Assembly: GCA_023266455.1 (NCBI GenBank)
Contig: JAHFQD010000097.1
Coordinates: 1 to 7,054 of the forward strand
DNA from: Candidatus Muproteobacteria bacterium
GTDB lineage: Bacteria > Pseudomonadota > Gammaproteobacteria > Acidiferrobacterales > Sulfurifustaceae
DNA length: 7,054 nt
Reading direction: 5' to 3'
How positions within the stretch are numbered: position 1 is the first letter of the stretch; the number at the start of each line of letters is the position of its first letter. Below the pieces are notes generated by a model, which worked only from the letters and a program-made list of their open reading frames with translations, did no database searches and was not told the origin of the DNA. A program made the translations under genes and the position numbers. This document shows positions 1 through 6,084 of the stretch, piece by piece.

Positions 1-1655
1 TGCTCGGGCGCGATCTTTAGATAACCGCCGACGTGATGCGACACCAGTTCTTTCACATACGCCGGCGACTGCACCGCCAGGTCATAGCGCACGCCGGACG
101 CGACCAAGACTTTCTTGATGCCAGGCAATTCGCGCGCGCGCCGATATAAACGGATCAGCGGCGAGTGATCGGTATTGAGATTCGAACAGATATCGGGATA
201 GACACACGACGGCCGGCGGCAAGCCGCTTCGATTTCGGTCGACTTGCAAGCGATGCGATACATGTTCGCGGTCGGCCCGCCAAGATCGGAAATCACGCCG
301 GTAAAACCGGGCACGGTGTCGCGAATATTTTCGATTTCGCGGATCACCGAATCTTCAGAGCGATTCTGGATGATGCGGCCTTCGTGCTCGGTGATCGAAC
401 AAAAGGTGCAGCCGCCAAAGCAACCGCGCTGAATCGAGATGGAAAATCGAATCATCTCGTACGCGGGAATCTTGGCATCGTTGTAATCCGGATGCGGCAA
501 GCGCCGATACGGTAATTCATAAATCGCGTCCATCTCTTTCATCGTCAGCGGCAATGGCGGCGGGTTAAGCCATACGTCACGATCGCCATGACGCTGCACG
601 AGGGCGCGCGCGTTGCCGGGATTGGTCTCGAGATGCAGCACGCGCGAGGCGTGGGCATACAAAATCGGATCGTCGGCGACGGCCTCGAAGGCCGGTAATC
701 GGATCACGCTTTTTTCGCGATCGATCTTCGGCGCGCGGCGATGAAACTTCACCACGTTAACGCTTGGTGCTTCCTCTTCCGCAGGAAGAGAAACGTTGCG
801 GATATTTCGATTCCCCTCATCCTGTCCTTCTCCCTGTGGGAGAAGGGACCCGAGATTTAAATTATCGGCGACCGTCGGTGTTGCTGTGCGCATCTCGGAT
901 TCATCGGCGTAAGGATTCACCGGTGGCGCGAGCGCGCCGGGCTTATCGAGTTGGGTCGAGTCGATCTCGCTCCAGCCCTCGGGAAGAACGTTGCGGACGA
1001 ATGCGGTGCCGCGCAAATCGGTGATGCTCTCGATCGGCTTACCCGCTGCGAGTCGATGCGCGATGTCGACGATCTGTCGCTCGGCGTTGCCGTAAATCAG
1101 TAGATCCGCTTTGGCATCGAGCAACACCGAGCGACGAACTTTTTCCGACCAGTAATCGTAATGCGCGATGCGTCGCAGCGACGCCTCGATTCCACCAACG
1201 ACAACCGGCACATCGCTGAATGCTTCGCGTGCGCGTTGCGCGTATACGATGACCGAGCGATCCGGTCGACGTCCGGCTTCGCCACCCGGTGTGTACGCAT
1301 CGTCCGAGCGGATACGGCGATCGGACGTGTAACGATTCACCATCGAATCCATATTGCCGGCGGTCACGCCGAAGAACAAATTCGGTCGCCCGAGCGCTTT
1401 AAACGCCTCGGCGCTGCGCCAATCTGGCTGCGCGATAATGCCGACGCGGAAACCTTGCGATTCGAGCAAACGCCCGACGATCGCCATACCGAAACTGGGA
1501 TGGTCCACATAAGCGTCGCCCGTGACCAAGATCACGTCACACGAATCCCAGCCGAGCGCGTCCATTTCGCCACGCGACATTGGCAGAAACGGCGCCGGGC
1601 CGAAGCGGTGCGCCCAAAACTTGCGGTATGAAAACAGATCGCGTGCGGTTTGCAT
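1..1655 (-). CDS. ygiQ: YgiQ-family radical SAM protein (UPF0313), C-terminus cut by window edge
   Basis: The reverse strand reads open from ATG at 1655-1653 to the window edge, about 551 codons; E. coli YgiQ is roughly 740 residues, so about a quarter is missing. The N-terminal start [20 protein letters not shown], the [17 protein letters not shown] stretch, and the segments [35 protein letters not shown] and [11 protein letters not shown] match E. coli YgiQ as I remember it. The radical SAM cluster motif [10 protein letters not shown] is present with cysteines at residues 412, 416 and 419 (CX3CX2C), so the protein should bind a 4Fe-4S cluster and S-adenosylmethionine. The reaction is not established for the family. 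No clear Shine-Dalgarno precedes the ATG, but family similarity begins right there. The poorly conserved linker (about residues 250-305) contains an inserted palindromic repeat (separate entry). It lies 57 bp downstream of dadA on the same strand, apparently with its own promoter. Confidence 0.95.
   Translation of the reverse strand, partial: MQTARDLFSYRKFWAHRFGPAPFLPMSRGEMDALGWDSCDVILVTGDAYVDHPSFGMAIVGRLLESQGFRVGIIAQPDWRSAEAFKALGRPNLFFGVTAGNMDSMVNRYTSDRRIRSDDAYTPGGEAGRRPDRSVIVYAQRAREAFSDVPVVVGGIEASLRRIAHYDYWSEKVRRSVLLDAKADLLIYGNAERQIVDIAHRLAAGKPIESITDLRGTAFVRNVLPEGWSEIDSTQLDKPGALAPPVNPYADESEMRTATPTVADNLNLGSLLPQGEGQDEGNRNIRNVSLPAEEEAPSVNVVKFHRRAPKIDREKSVIRLPAFEAVADDPILYAHASRVLHLETNPGNARALVQRHGDRDVWLNPPPLPLTMKEMDAIYELPYRRLPHPDYNDAKIPAYEMIRFSISIQRGCFGGCTFCSITEHEGRIIQNRSEDSVIREIENIRDTVPGFTGVISDLGGPTANMYRIACKSTEIEAACRRPSCVYPDICSNLNTDHSPLIRLYRRARELPGIKKVLVASGVRYDLAVQSPAYVKELVSHHVGGYLKIAPE
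774..790. repeat. Small inverted repeat beside the palindromic insert in ygiQ
   Basis: CTCTTCC at 774-780 and GGAAGAG at 784-790 form a perfect 7-bp hairpin with a 3-nt loop, 23 bp from the larger palindrome. In the ygiQ frame it encodes part of the acidic LPAEEEA stretch. It may be a second, degraded copy of the same kind of element or chance; the sequence alone does not decide. Confidence 0.4.
813..854. repeat. Palindromic interspersed-type repeat inserted in frame in ygiQ
   Basis: The core is a perfect inverted repeat, CCTTCTCCC at 826-834, loop TGT, GGGAGAAGG at 838-846, lengthened to 824-849 by two more pairs around one bulged G. It is flanked by CCCCTCATCCTG on the left. This CTCATCC...CCTTCTCCC/GGGAGAAGG pattern resembles short palindromic repeats scattered through many proteobacterial genomes, in and between genes. 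In the ygiQ frame it reads [14 protein letters not shown] and leaves the ORF open, in a linker where E. coli YgiQ has unrelated sequence. The family resemblance is from memory; the palindrome itself is directly visible. Confidence 0.75.
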
Positions 1656-1682
1656 TGAGAAAATTAAACTAGCGGGTCACGC

Positions 1683-1688
1683 ATCATA
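1683..1688 (-). promoter_or_regulatory. Candidate -10 element for ygiQ
   Basis: On the reverse strand TATGAT (5 of 6 matches to TATAAT) lies 27 bp before the ygiQ ATG in the short dadA-ygiQ gap. The hexamer at the expected -35 distance (CATAAA) is poor, so this is a weak prediction. It would allow ygiQ to be transcribed separately from dadA. Confidence 0.3.
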
Positions 1689-1712
1689 CCTGAAATCGGC
1701 GGGTTTTTATGC

Positions 1713-2966
1713 CTAGCCGAACCGCTGCAAGGCGTAATCTTGGGCCGAAATGTCGGGGTGCTTGCCAGATATCAAGTCCGCCATAAACTTCCCCGAGCCG
1801 CAAGCCATGGTCCAGCCCTGGGTGCCGTGGCCGGTATTGAGGAATAGGTTCTTATAAAGTGTCGCGCTGACCACCGGTGGGTTATCTGGCGTCATGGGCC
1901 GCAAGCCGCACCAACGCTCAGCGCGGGCGAAATCGCCGGCGCGGGGGAACAAATCGCGCATGACGAATTCTTGGGCTTCGAAACGCGCGGCGCGCGGCAC
2001 CAAATCGTAGCCGGCCAGTTCGGCGATACCGGCGATGCGAACACGATCGCCTAAACGCGTCATCACCACTTTATGCCTATCGTCGGTGACGGTGCTGCGC
2101 GGCGCGCTAGCCGCATCGACTACCGGGACCGTCATCGAATATCCCTTGATCGGATACACCGGCAAATCAATGCCGTGCGGCCGCAACAGCAAGGGTGAGT
2201 AACTGCCACAAGCTAATACATAAACGTCAGCGTCGAGCCGGCCGCGATTGGTTTGCACGCCTTCCAAACGATCGCCAGCGACGAGCAAGCGTTCGATCGT
2301 GGTCGACATCGTTAAACGCACGCCGCGTTTTTGTCCGAGGATCGCCAAGGCTTGCGTGAATTTAATGCAATCGCCGCATTCGTCCTCAGGGTAATGAATA
2401 CCGCCGACGATTTTATGAGCCACATCGGCCAAGCCCGGTTCTTGCGCGATGCATTGTGCGCGGTCGAGGATACGAAAGGGAATTCCCAGCGCGTCGAGAA
2501 CATGGGCGTCATGCGCGCCTTCATCAAGGTTGGCTTGCTCGCGATACACGGTAAGCAAACCACCGCTGCTCTGGTCGTATTGAATTCCCGTTTGGCTTCG
2601 CAATACGACCAAGCAATCGTGGCTGTAACGCGACATGCGCACCATGCGTTGACGGTTGATGACAAAGCGTTCGTGGGTGCATTCGCGCAACATGCGGAAC
2701 AGCCAGGACCACATCGCCGGATCGAAGCGCGGGCGCAGAATCAGTGGAGCGTGCGGTTTGAACAACCACTTTAGCGCCAACATCGGCGTGTGCGGCGCGG
2801 CCCACGGGGTGGCGCTACCCCAGGAAATCTGCCCACCGTTACTGAAGCTGGTTTCCATTCCTGGGTTCGCCTGGCGGTCGACCACAGTGACCTCGTAACC
2901 GGCTTCGGCCAGATACCAAGCCGTGGTTATGCCGATTACGCCGCTTCCCAATACCAACGCCTTCAT
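1713..2966 (-). CDS. dadA: D-amino acid dehydrogenase small subunit (FAD-dependent)
   Basis: This 417-residue protein matches the DadA family over its whole length (E. coli DadA is 432). DadA oxidatively deaminates D-amino acids, chiefly D-alanine to pyruvate and ammonia, and passes electrons to the respiratory chain at the inner membrane. Visible features are the N-terminal FAD-binding GSGVIG loop (residues 7-12) followed by the beta-strand acidic end VTVVD, the SFSNGGQISWG segment, GLRPMTPDNPPVVS (354-367), and the C-terminal NTGHGTQGWTMACGSG (377-392). The start is ATG at 2966, supported by AAGGAG six bases upstream and by the FAD loop falling at its usual place. It is divergent from the IclR-type regulator, which is the likely controller. 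No racemase gene (dadX) is in the window. Related FAD oxidoreductases such as hydroxyproline-type oxidases share the fold, so the exact substrate is not certain. Confidence 0.93.
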   Translation of the reverse strand: MKALVLGSGVIGITTAWYLAEAGYEVTVVDRQANPGMETSFSNGGQISWGSATPWAAPHTPMLALKWLFKPHAPLILRPRFDPAMWSWLFRMLRECTHERFVINRQRMVRMSRYSHDCLVVLRSQTGIQYDQSSGGLLTVYREQANLDEGAHDAHVLDALGIPFRILDRAQCIAQEPGLADVAHKIVGGIHYPEDECGDCIKFTQALAILGQKRGVRLTMSTTIERLLVAGDRLEGVQTNRGRLDADVYVLACGSYSPLLLRPHGIDLPVYPIKGYSMTVPVVDAASAPRSTVTDDRHKVVMTRLGDRVRIAGIAELAGYDLVPRAARFEAQEFVMRDLFPRAGDFARAERWCGLRPMTPDNPPVVSATLYKNLFLNTGHGTQGWTMACGSGKFMADLISGKHPDISAQDYALQRFG

Positions 2967-2972
2967 TTCTCG

Positions 2973-2978
2973 CTCCTT
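2973..2978 (-). promoter_or_regulatory. Ribosome binding site of dadA
   Basis: The reverse strand reads AAGGAG, then six bases, then the ATG at 2966. It is a near-perfect Shine-Dalgarno and fixes the dadA start. Confidence 0.8.
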
Positions 2979-2985
2979 CGCTAAA

Positions 2986-3002
2986 AACGGGATATATCCG
3001 TT
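2986..3002. promoter_or_regulatory. Dyad symmetry in the dadA leader
   Basis: AACGG at 2986-2990 pairs with CCGTT at 2998-3002 around GATATAT. Alternatively GGATATATCC (2990-2999) is a perfect 10-bp palindrome. It lies 20-36 bp upstream of the dadA start, where a repressor could act. This is a sequence observation only; no binding protein can be assigned. Confidence 0.3.
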
Positions 3003-3092
3003 AAATCGAGCAGATTCTGCACCGTTTGCATCGAATATTTTCAGACGATGGCACGCAACGGCCTTGCTGGATGGGGGTTCATGCGCTATTAT

Positions 3093-3121
3093 TTTTCACA
3101 ATATACAACCCATTGTGTAAT
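3093..3121 (+). promoter_or_regulatory. Candidate promoter of the IclR-type gene, possibly leaderless
   Basis: TTTTCA (3093-3098, 4 of 6 to TTGACA), a 17-bp spacer and TGTAAT (3116-3121, 5 of 6 to TATAAT) form a plausible sigma-70 promoter. Transcription would start about seven bases after the -10, almost at the ATG at 3130. No Shine-Dalgarno is seen before that ATG, consistent with a leaderless message. Confidence 0.4.
3094..3120. promoter_or_regulatory. Candidate operator between dadA and the IclR-type gene
   Basis: CACAAT (3097-3102) and ATTGTG (3112-3117) form a perfect inverted repeat with a 9-bp spacer, extending to 8 of 9 matching positions as TTTCACAAT / ATTGTGTAA. A nested dyad, ACAA-CCCA-TTGT (3105-3116), shares the right arm. 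The site sits just upstream of the regulator start, in the only AT-rich patch of the divergent intergenic region, and overlaps the candidate promoter. Autoregulation and control of dadA by the adjacent IclR protein is the natural inference. Confidence 0.5.
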
Positions 3122-3129
3122 CTGAAATC

Positions 3130-3894
3130 ATGAAAAAACCCGGTGTTTCTTCGATCCAAGTCATCGACCGCGCCGCGAATCTGTTAGACGCGATCGCTGT
3201 TAGCAACGAACCCTTGTCGCTCAAAATCTTGTCGGCGGAAACGCAACTGCATCCGTCCACCGCGTTCCGCATCTTGGCCTCGCTGACCGCACACGGCTTA
3301 GTCGAGCGCACCGACAGCGGGCGTTACCAACTCGGCGTCAAACTGCGCAAGTATGCCAGCCGCGTAACCGCCAAGGTCGACTTACTGCACGAAGCGAAAC
3401 CCATCATGGAACGCTTGCGCGCCGAGATCGACGAGACCGTCAATCTTAGCGTACGCGAGGGTGACGAAGTTGTGTACATCGAGCGCGTGATCCCGAATCG
3501 CATGATGCGCGTGGATCAACTCATCGGCAGCCGCGCGCCGCTGCACGTAACCGCGGTCGGTAAATTGTTTCTTGCCAACGGCGGCGAAAAAACCTGCCGC
3601 GATTATGCGCGCCGCACCGGTCTACCGCGTTACACGGCCAACACCATCACCGACATCGTCAAGCTGTGGAGCGAAGTCGCCAATTCCTATCAGCGCGGTT
3701 ACGCGCTCGATAACGAAGAACTGGAACAAGGCGTCAGCTGCATCGGCGTACCGATCCGCGACAACAACGGCCATATCGCCGCCGGACTTTCCATCTCGGC
3801 ACCGCGTCCGCGCCGTCGAGACGAATGGATTCCGTTGATTCAGCAAGCCGGCGCCGAGATATCCAACCGCCTCGGGTATAGCATCACCATTTAA
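3130..3894 (+). CDS. IclR-family transcriptional regulator, probable controller of dadA
   Basis: At 254 residues this is the normal length for IclR proteins. The N-terminal winged helix-turn-helix spans about residues 8-70: it begins SSIQVIDRAANLLDAI, has the recognition helix around HPSTAFRILASL (41-52), and has the wing GLVERTDSGRYQLG. A linker helix leads to the C-terminal effector-binding domain (about 80-250), with family-typical VNLSVREGDEVVYIERV, PLHVTAVGKLFLA and GVSCIGVPIRDNNGHIAAGLSIS. IclR proteins bind DNA as dimers or tetramers and respond to small metabolites. It is divergent from dadA with a 163-bp shared region bearing a dyad, so control of D-amino acid use, probably with autoregulation, is inferred. 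This differs from the Lrp/AsnC-type control known for dad genes in E. coli and Pseudomonas. No Shine-Dalgarno precedes the ATG. The ligand is unknown. Confidence 0.92.
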   Translation: MKKPGVSSIQVIDRAANLLDAIAVSNEPLSLKILSAETQLHPSTAFRILASLTAHGLVERTDSGRYQLGVKLRKYASRVTAKVDLLHEAKPIMERLRAEIDETVNLSVREGDEVVYIERVIPNRMMRVDQLIGSRAPLHVTAVGKLFLANGGEKTCRDYARRTGLPRYTANTITDIVKLWSEVANSYQRGYALDNEELEQGVSCIGVPIRDNNGHIAAGLSISAPRPRRRDEWIPLIQQAGAEISNRLGYSITI

Positions 3895-3956
3895 CCCGCT
3901 GTACGCTGCGCGAACCGAATCCGTTTAGGCGCGCAATGACTCAATCGTTTCGGATC

Positions 3957-3984
3957 GCTTGCGGCGACGACTGTCGCCGCAAGC
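3957..3984. terminator. Perfect 12-bp GC-rich hairpin after the IclR-type gene
   Basis: GCTTGCGGCGAC (3957-3968), loop GACT, GTCGCCGCAAGC (3973-3984) pair without mismatch, 63 bp after the IclR stop. No T tract follows on either strand, so it is not a classical intrinsic terminator. It may act as an RNA 3'-end or stabilising structure, or be a REP-like palindrome. The hairpin is certain; the role is not. Confidence 0.5.
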
Positions 3985-4023
3985 CGATTGTCCTACCGTT
4001 CAACCAACCCGCCCTTCTCTTAT

Positions 4024-4071
4024 CGCGAAATACCGGAAAATCGCCGTTAATCCACGCGTCGCGATTTCGCG
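4024..4071. promoter_or_regulatory. Inverted repeats upstream of the FecR-domain gene
   Basis: CGCGAAAT (4024-4031) is repeated inverted as ATTTCGCG (4064-4071), and the right arm itself lies in the near-palindrome CGCGATTTCGCG (4060-4071). They sit 41-88 bp before the start of the FecR-domain gene in a 217-bp gap that shows no gene and no convincing -35/-10 pair. Such words can arise by chance in this CG-rich genome, so the regulatory call is tentative. Confidence 0.25.
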
Positions 4072-4097
4072 TAGGGATAAAGGGTGACACAACGTTA

Positions 4098-4103
4098 GAG
4101 GGG
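4098..4103 (+). promoter_or_regulatory. Ribosome binding site of the FecR-domain gene
   Basis: GAGGGG, followed by eight bases and the GTG at 4112, is a good Shine-Dalgarno. It supports the GTG start, which also begins the signal peptide. Confidence 0.6.
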
Positions 4104-4111
4104 AAACCGAC

Positions 4112-4735
4112 GTGAAAGCATCGATACTTTTTTTCGTGACAGCGTGTTTTCTAACCATCGGTAGTCTTTCGCGCGCGGCAGACGCCGCCACACTCGGCGG
4201 CGAAGTCGTGGCGTTGAAAGGCCAAGCAACCGTCTCGCAGAACGGACAAACGACACGTCTTTATAAAGGCGCGTCGGTCATCGTCGGCGATACGTTGAAA
4301 ACCGGTAAAGGCGCGCGTCTCAAATTACGCATGATCGACGGCGCGGAAATTTCGCTCGGCGAAAACACCGAGTTCATCGTGAACGAATATCAACTGCAGG
4401 ATTCCGTCGGCCGCGCGGCACTGGAACTCACCAAAGGATTTTTCCGCGCCATCACCGGCAAGATCACCAAACTACGCGACGGCTCGTTCCAAGTAAGAAC
4501 GCCGGTCGCTCTCGTCGGTGTGCGCGGCACGGACTTCTGGGGCGAACAACAAGCCAATCGGTTACGCATGCTCATGTTGGACGGCACCGCGATCGTGATC
4601 AGCAACGGCTACGGCACGGTGGAAATAAACCAACCCGGTTGGGGTACCGAGATCAAAGGAGAAGATCAAGCACCGGTGCCGGCGTTTCAATGGAGCGCGG
4701 ACGACATCAAGCGCGCGGCGGGCACCGTTAATTAG
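4112..4735 (+). CDS. Exported FecR-domain protein
   Basis: This 207-residue protein starts at GTG with a Shine-Dalgarno. Residues 1 to about 26 form a signal peptide (hydrophobic ILFFVTACFLTIG, then an SRAADAA cleavage region), so the mature protein is periplasmic. The rest is a FecR domain: GASVIVGDTLKTGKGARLKL (53-72), DGAEISLGENTEF (76-88) and the hallmark TPVALVGVRGTDFWG (130-144). It has no N-terminal cytoplasmic tail and no adjacent FecI-type sigma factor or TonB receptor. It is therefore not a classical FecR signal transducer but one of the stand-alone exported FecR-domain proteins, whose role is generally unknown. C12 lies inside the hydrophobic stretch without a clear lipobox. The CULT-domain gene begins 27 bp downstream on the same strand, so the two may be co-transcribed. 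Confidence 0.88.
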   Translation: MKASILFFVTACFLTIGSLSRAADAATLGGEVVALKGQATVSQNGQTTRLYKGASVIVGDTLKTGKGARLKLRMIDGAEISLGENTEFIVNEYQLQDSVGRAALELTKGFFRAITGKITKLRDGSFQVRTPVALVGVRGTDFWGEQQANRLRMLMLDGTAIVISNGYGTVEINQPGWGTEIKGEDQAPVPAFQWSADDIKRAAGTVN

Positions 4736-4762
4736 CGCTGCGTTCTTTTTTTGCGAAGCGCC

Positions 4763-5172
4763 ATGGAATGCGTCTCACCGTCGTTGCAACTGTTGGATCC
4801 TGAACACGCTCGTACGCGCGAGCGCAAAGTAAAACGTGCCGTCGAACGCGGCGCGGCGCAAGAACGGAAAATACGCTGCGCCGCTTGCCGACAGATCGTG
4901 ACACATCAGGACTATCGCATCGCGGCCGGCGGCGCATCAACACCGCTTTGCCAATCCCCTCGGTTTAACCTTCGATATCAGCTGTTTTTCTCACGCACGT
5001 GGTTGCCTCCCCGTCGGCGCGGCGACCATGGAATTCACCTGGTTCCCCGGGCACACATGGCGCATGCGCGCATTGCACCCGCTGCGAAACGCATTTAGGT
5101 TGGCGCTTCGATTCGGAAGTGGATTACTTCTTCGGTTTGATTCTTGAGCGCCTGAACACGGCCCGTCGCTGA
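4763..5172 (+). pseudogene. Cereblon-like CULT-domain protein, split by two frame changes
   Basis: Three frames read in order give a complete small protein of about 135 residues. Frame one, from ATG 4763 to about 4933, holds an arginine/glutamate-rich N-terminus and the first zinc pair in RCAACR (C39, C42). Frame two, 4935-5072, reads HQHRFANPLGLTFDISCF, then EFTWFPGHTWRMRA. Frame three, 5074-5172, reads CTRCETHLGWRF, then DYFFGLILERL and a TGA stop. Together they match the CULT domain (cereblon of unknown activity, ligand binding), as in the thalidomide-binding part of human cereblon and small bacterial homologues. In the composite the cage tryptophans are W93, W99 and W113, with spacings of 6 and 14 as in human W380, W386 and W400. 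The second zinc pair, C104 and C107, sits 5 residues after the middle Trp, as in cereblon. Both shifts are +1 in effect. Recent decay or sequence errors explain it best. The start lacks a good Shine-Dalgarno; 27 bp from the FecR-domain gene suggests coupling. Confidence 0.85.
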
Positions 5173-5178
5173 CGCGTT

Positions 5179-6054
5179 TTACTTATCGATCGGCGACTGC
5201 TTACGCAGCCGATCGAAACGCGCCGCGGTTTCGTCATCGAGCCAAGCGCGATAAGCGGCGGCGATTTCATTCTGCACACTCTCCTCCGCAAGCAACCGAT
5301 TGATGCCCATCATGACGCGCTTGCCGAACGGCGATTTCGAACAAACGATATACGCTTTTCCAAGCGCCGACTCTTCGACCACGGAGAGAAACACAAAATC
5401 TTTTTCGTTCAATCCCAGCTCGCGCGTGAGATAGCGCAACTCCGTCGGATAACCGACGACCGCGTCGAACTCATCTTGATTCGCGAGCTTGAGCAGTCGT
5501 GCGGATAAATGATCGCTCGACGGCACTACTACCCTATGCGCGGGATATTTTTTTAACGCCGCATCGATGCCCTTGCCGAAACTGCGCTCGGCGATGATGC
5601 CGATGCGCGTTTTGCTATGCGCGAGCAAATCGTCAAGACGTAGAACGCCGTCCTTATTGATGAACGACTTGAACATCGCCATGCGCGCGCGTGTCGTGAT
5701 CAAACCGTTGGGCAGCGACACACCGTAAGGAATAGCGGAAAATTCCAAAACCGCTTCGCGTTCCGACGTCTTTAACAAACCGGCATTGCAAAGATTCGGT
5801 TCGGTTTTGATCATCTCGAAAAAACGCGCTTGGGTCGCGAGTATCGTTTCATGATGGAATTCCGGCAAACGCTTGCTGAAGATTTGGATGCGCCGATCTC
5901 CCATTCCCTGACCGCGGTTCGGCCCGGAAAGAATGTAGGCCGGCGGAAAATCGCTGATGTGCCAAACCACCGTATCGTTCTTGTCGGCGGCCGCATGAAC
6001 GACGCCGACGAGAAATGCCATCAAGAAGACGGCAAAAAAAGCTGAAGCCTTCAT
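5179..6054 (-). CDS. Periplasmic solute-binding-like protein, TIGR02285 type
   Basis: I take ATG 6054 as the start (291 residues). A GTG four codons upstream is possible, but the ATG begins a good signal peptide and has a weak GGGGTG six bases before it. The signal peptide is MKASAFFAVFLMAFLVGVVHA with an AXA-type cleavage site (VHA), so the protein is periplasmic. The mature part has the type-3 extracellular solute-binding architecture. The features WHISDFPPAYIL (31-42), GQGMGDRRIQI (48-58), CNAGLLKTSERE (from C89), and a later VCSKSPFG resemble the TIGR02285 family, for which I recall no assigned function. No permease or ATPase genes lie beside it, so it may be an orphan binding protein or a sensor accessory. 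It is the last gene of a minus-strand cluster, 30 bp after the VIT-family gene, and its stop lies 6 bp from that of the convergent CULT gene. Confidence 0.82.
   Translation of the reverse strand: MKASAFFAVFLMAFLVGVVHAAADKNDTVVWHISDFPPAYILSGPNRGQGMGDRRIQIFSKRLPEFHHETILATQARFFEMIKTEPNLCNAGLLKTSEREAVLEFSAIPYGVSLPNGLITTRARMAMFKSFINKDGVLRLDDLLAHSKTRIGIIAERSFGKGIDAALKKYPAHRVVVPSSDHLSARLLKLANQDEFDAVVGYPTELRYLTRELGLNEKDFVFLSVVEESALGKAYIVCSKSPFGKRVMMGINRLLAEESVQNEIAAAYRAWLDDETAARFDRLRKQSPIDK
5187..5215. terminator. Hairpin at the convergent gene junction
   Basis: CGATCGG (5187-5193) pairs with CCGATCG (5209-5215), and CTGC (5197-5200) with GCAG (5205-5208) around loop TTAC, leaving a 3-nt bulge. It lies within the last codons of the solute-binding-like gene and 15 bp past the CULT stop, so it would form in transcripts from both sides. 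No T tract follows on either strand; its role as a terminator is only inferred from position. Confidence 0.3.
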
Positions 6055-6084
6055 CAAACACCCCACGATCGATAATTCGATTCT

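Noticed and set aside
165..1631. Several plus-strand and one minus-strand ORFs within the ygiQ region
   Set aside because: All are shadows of ygiQ, which reads open throughout on the minus strand with strong family similarity.
2312..2805. Overlapping ORFs on both strands inside dadA
   Set aside because: They are out-of-frame shadows of a full-length, well-matched DadA.
4736..4762. T-rich run (seven T at 4746-4752) after the FecR-domain gene as an intrinsic terminator
   Set aside because: No convincing stem precedes the T run, so read-through into the CULT gene is more likely.
4751..5098. A 116-codon plus-strand ORF as a stand-alone protein
   Set aside because: Only its first 57 codons from ATG 4763 fit a family. 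After about 4934 its residues make no sense, while the CULT sequence continues in another frame.
6064..6066. GTG as the start of the solute-binding-like gene
   Set aside because: ATG at 6054 gives a normal signal peptide directly and has the better-placed purine-rich stretch; the GTG adds only four residues.
6068..6081. ATCGA-TAAT-TCGAT dyad between the VIT-family and solute-binding-like genes
   Set aside because: The 5-bp stem is too weak and no T tract follows; not enough for a terminator or operator call.
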